A DNA stretch of 64,000 nt. Source: Ifrita kowaldi (Eukaryota > Chordata > Aves > Passeriformes > Cinclosomatidae). A model generated the notes under the pieces. That model had not been told where the DNA came from. It ran no database searches and saw nothing but the letters and a program-made list of their open reading frames with translations. Positions 62,960 through 64,000 of this stretch are shown one piece after another. Position 1 is the first letter of the stretch. Every line of letters starts with the position of its first letter. The stretch is from contig VZRS01014884.1 in assembly GCA_013398055.1 (NCBI GenBank), forward strand, positions 410,638-474,637, in the 5' to 3' direction. Position numbers and translations under genes: made by a program.

Positions 62960-62998
62960 AGCAAAGGTCAAATAGCGACCTCCATGCAAATTAATGCC
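62960..62998 (+). promoter_or_regulatory. Possible enhancer core: nuclear-receptor and POU/homeodomain motifs
   Basis: AAAGGTCAAA (62963-62972) is a nuclear-receptor half-site context. Twelve bases on, the octamer ATGCAAAT (62984-62991) overlaps the homeodomain word AATTAATG (62989-62996). Such close packing is typical of developmental enhancers, but each motif can occur by chance. Confidence 0.3.
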
Positions 62999-64000
62999 CC
63001 TTCAGCTATTATAAAGGAGCTTCAATATTTCAGTTTCAGCAAAACCTGAAAAATGCATTATGCAACCCATTTATTCTGTTGGGGATTTTTCCAGTGTGGT
63101 ATGACTATCTCTTTCAAATATATATAAGGATTCTCATTCAGTAAATAATAATAAAGCTAGGAAATAATTAACTCTTAAATGTGTTCTCCCTGGTCTTGCT
63201 TTAGGGAAGAAGGGGAGAAAAAAACTTCTACATGCTTCAGCAGGCAGAGCTACAAACACGTCCAACCAGATAATTGACACAGCCGTTGAGCTAGCACTGT
63301 GTTAACTCTGTTTTAAGCTTCCTCAAATCATCTAGCTTTAGAAACCATGTAACTTAATTGGATTGCTACAGACCTGACAGCTCCCCGTGTACCGTATGCT
63401 AACGGATTGCATCGCTGCTGTATGATCGGGTGCGTGAGCTAACACTGCCAGGCCTGGGAACTGCCACTGGCCCTGAAGCTGGGTTTTCATCTTCCAATCA
63501 CTATCAGAAAATGAAAACAACTGTGTTCCTCTCCTAAGTGTGAAAAATTAAATCTAGGAGAATTCAAAACCACCACGTATGGGAAGCAGGATATTTGGGT
63601 GAAAGTTCTCATCATTTGTCACATAGGTGATTTTCCACCCTGTGGCCAGTTCCACTGAAACTCCAGTTAACTCAAAGAGGCTTCTCAAAGTAATCACTCT
63701 GACTTAGATAAGGAAAAGTCTGCTGAACAAGGTCTTTATAATCCCACAGGAAAAAATATAAAGACGGTTCACAAGGCAACACTGCATAGGCTCAGTAAAC
63801 TCAAGTAGAGAGACAGTGTGGATAGCATAAGCTAAAGAGCAGACTGACAAATTCAAAAATGCAGTTTCAGTTCCCATGTTAATGAAGCAAAAACTAAGAA
63901 TATTTGTAAGATGGAGATGGCCCCAAGGCACAAGTCACAGGTAGGTGCCAAATTATCATCAAAAGTCAGTGAGAATTAAGATACCTCTCTGCCTTTTGAG
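62999..64000. other. Noncoding DNA
   Basis: Repeat-free AT-rich sequence to the window edge. The only open frames are below 80 codons and featureless. Confidence 0.45.

Noticed and set aside
1..64000. CRISPR arrays, operons, phage or other prokaryotic systems
   Set aside because: No regularly spaced repeats, no ribosome-binding-site-led gene runs, and clear vertebrate retrotransposons throughout.

Overview
This is AT-rich, intron- or intergenic-like vertebrate DNA, almost certainly from a bird. Three things point that way. CR1 retrotransposon pieces occur on both strands, and the better-preserved ones end in the avian CR1 tail (a variant of ATTCTATGAT). Much older L2- and L3/CR1-type relics lie among them. 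There are also short LTRs of endogenous-retrovirus type, two of them solo LTRs with target-site duplications. Songbird or another neoavian bird is a reasonable guess, but I inferred this from remembered repeat consensus sequences and ran no search.

Layout. 1-23 kb is single-copy-looking DNA with a GC-rich patch (about 5.2-6.1 kb), one copy of an unnamed dispersed repeat (7.0 kb), a CR1 3' end (10.6 kb), a decayed CR1 (12.7-13.6 kb) and an L2 relic (18.4-19.4 kb). 23-31 kb holds a CR1 3' end, a decayed LTR (25 kb) and a solo LTR (29.8-30.6 kb). 34.2-36.1 kb is the largest CR1, with readable reverse-transcriptase C-terminal coding. 39.8 kb carries another CR1 3' end, 43.1 kb the second copy of the unnamed repeat, and 44.0-44.4 kb a well-bounded solo LTR. 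Old CR1/L3 relics lie at 47.7 and 53.0 kb. A 138-bp segment is duplicated at 54.3 and 55.3 kb. At about 57.9-59.0 kb there is a CpG island broken by a 674-base assembly gap. It is the only promoter-like feature of the window. 59-64 kb contains segments that look like regulatory DNA: a CTCF-like core, paired CCAAT boxes, and an octamer overlapping a homeodomain site.

Genes. I recognise no host protein-coding gene. Almost every open reading frame is short and without a recognisable domain, as expected of noncoding DNA. The clear exception is the coding relic inside the CR1 at 35.3-36.0 kb. The most likely reading is that the CpG island is the 5' end of a gene whose introns fill the window, or whose body lies outside it. 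Four splice-flanked open segments on the minus strand (41.4, 32.1, 17.1 and 3.8 kb) happen to be phase-compatible and end in a stop; they are reported as a weak, testable lead. I found no CRISPR array, operon, tRNA or rRNA, and no evidence for a novel multi-gene system.
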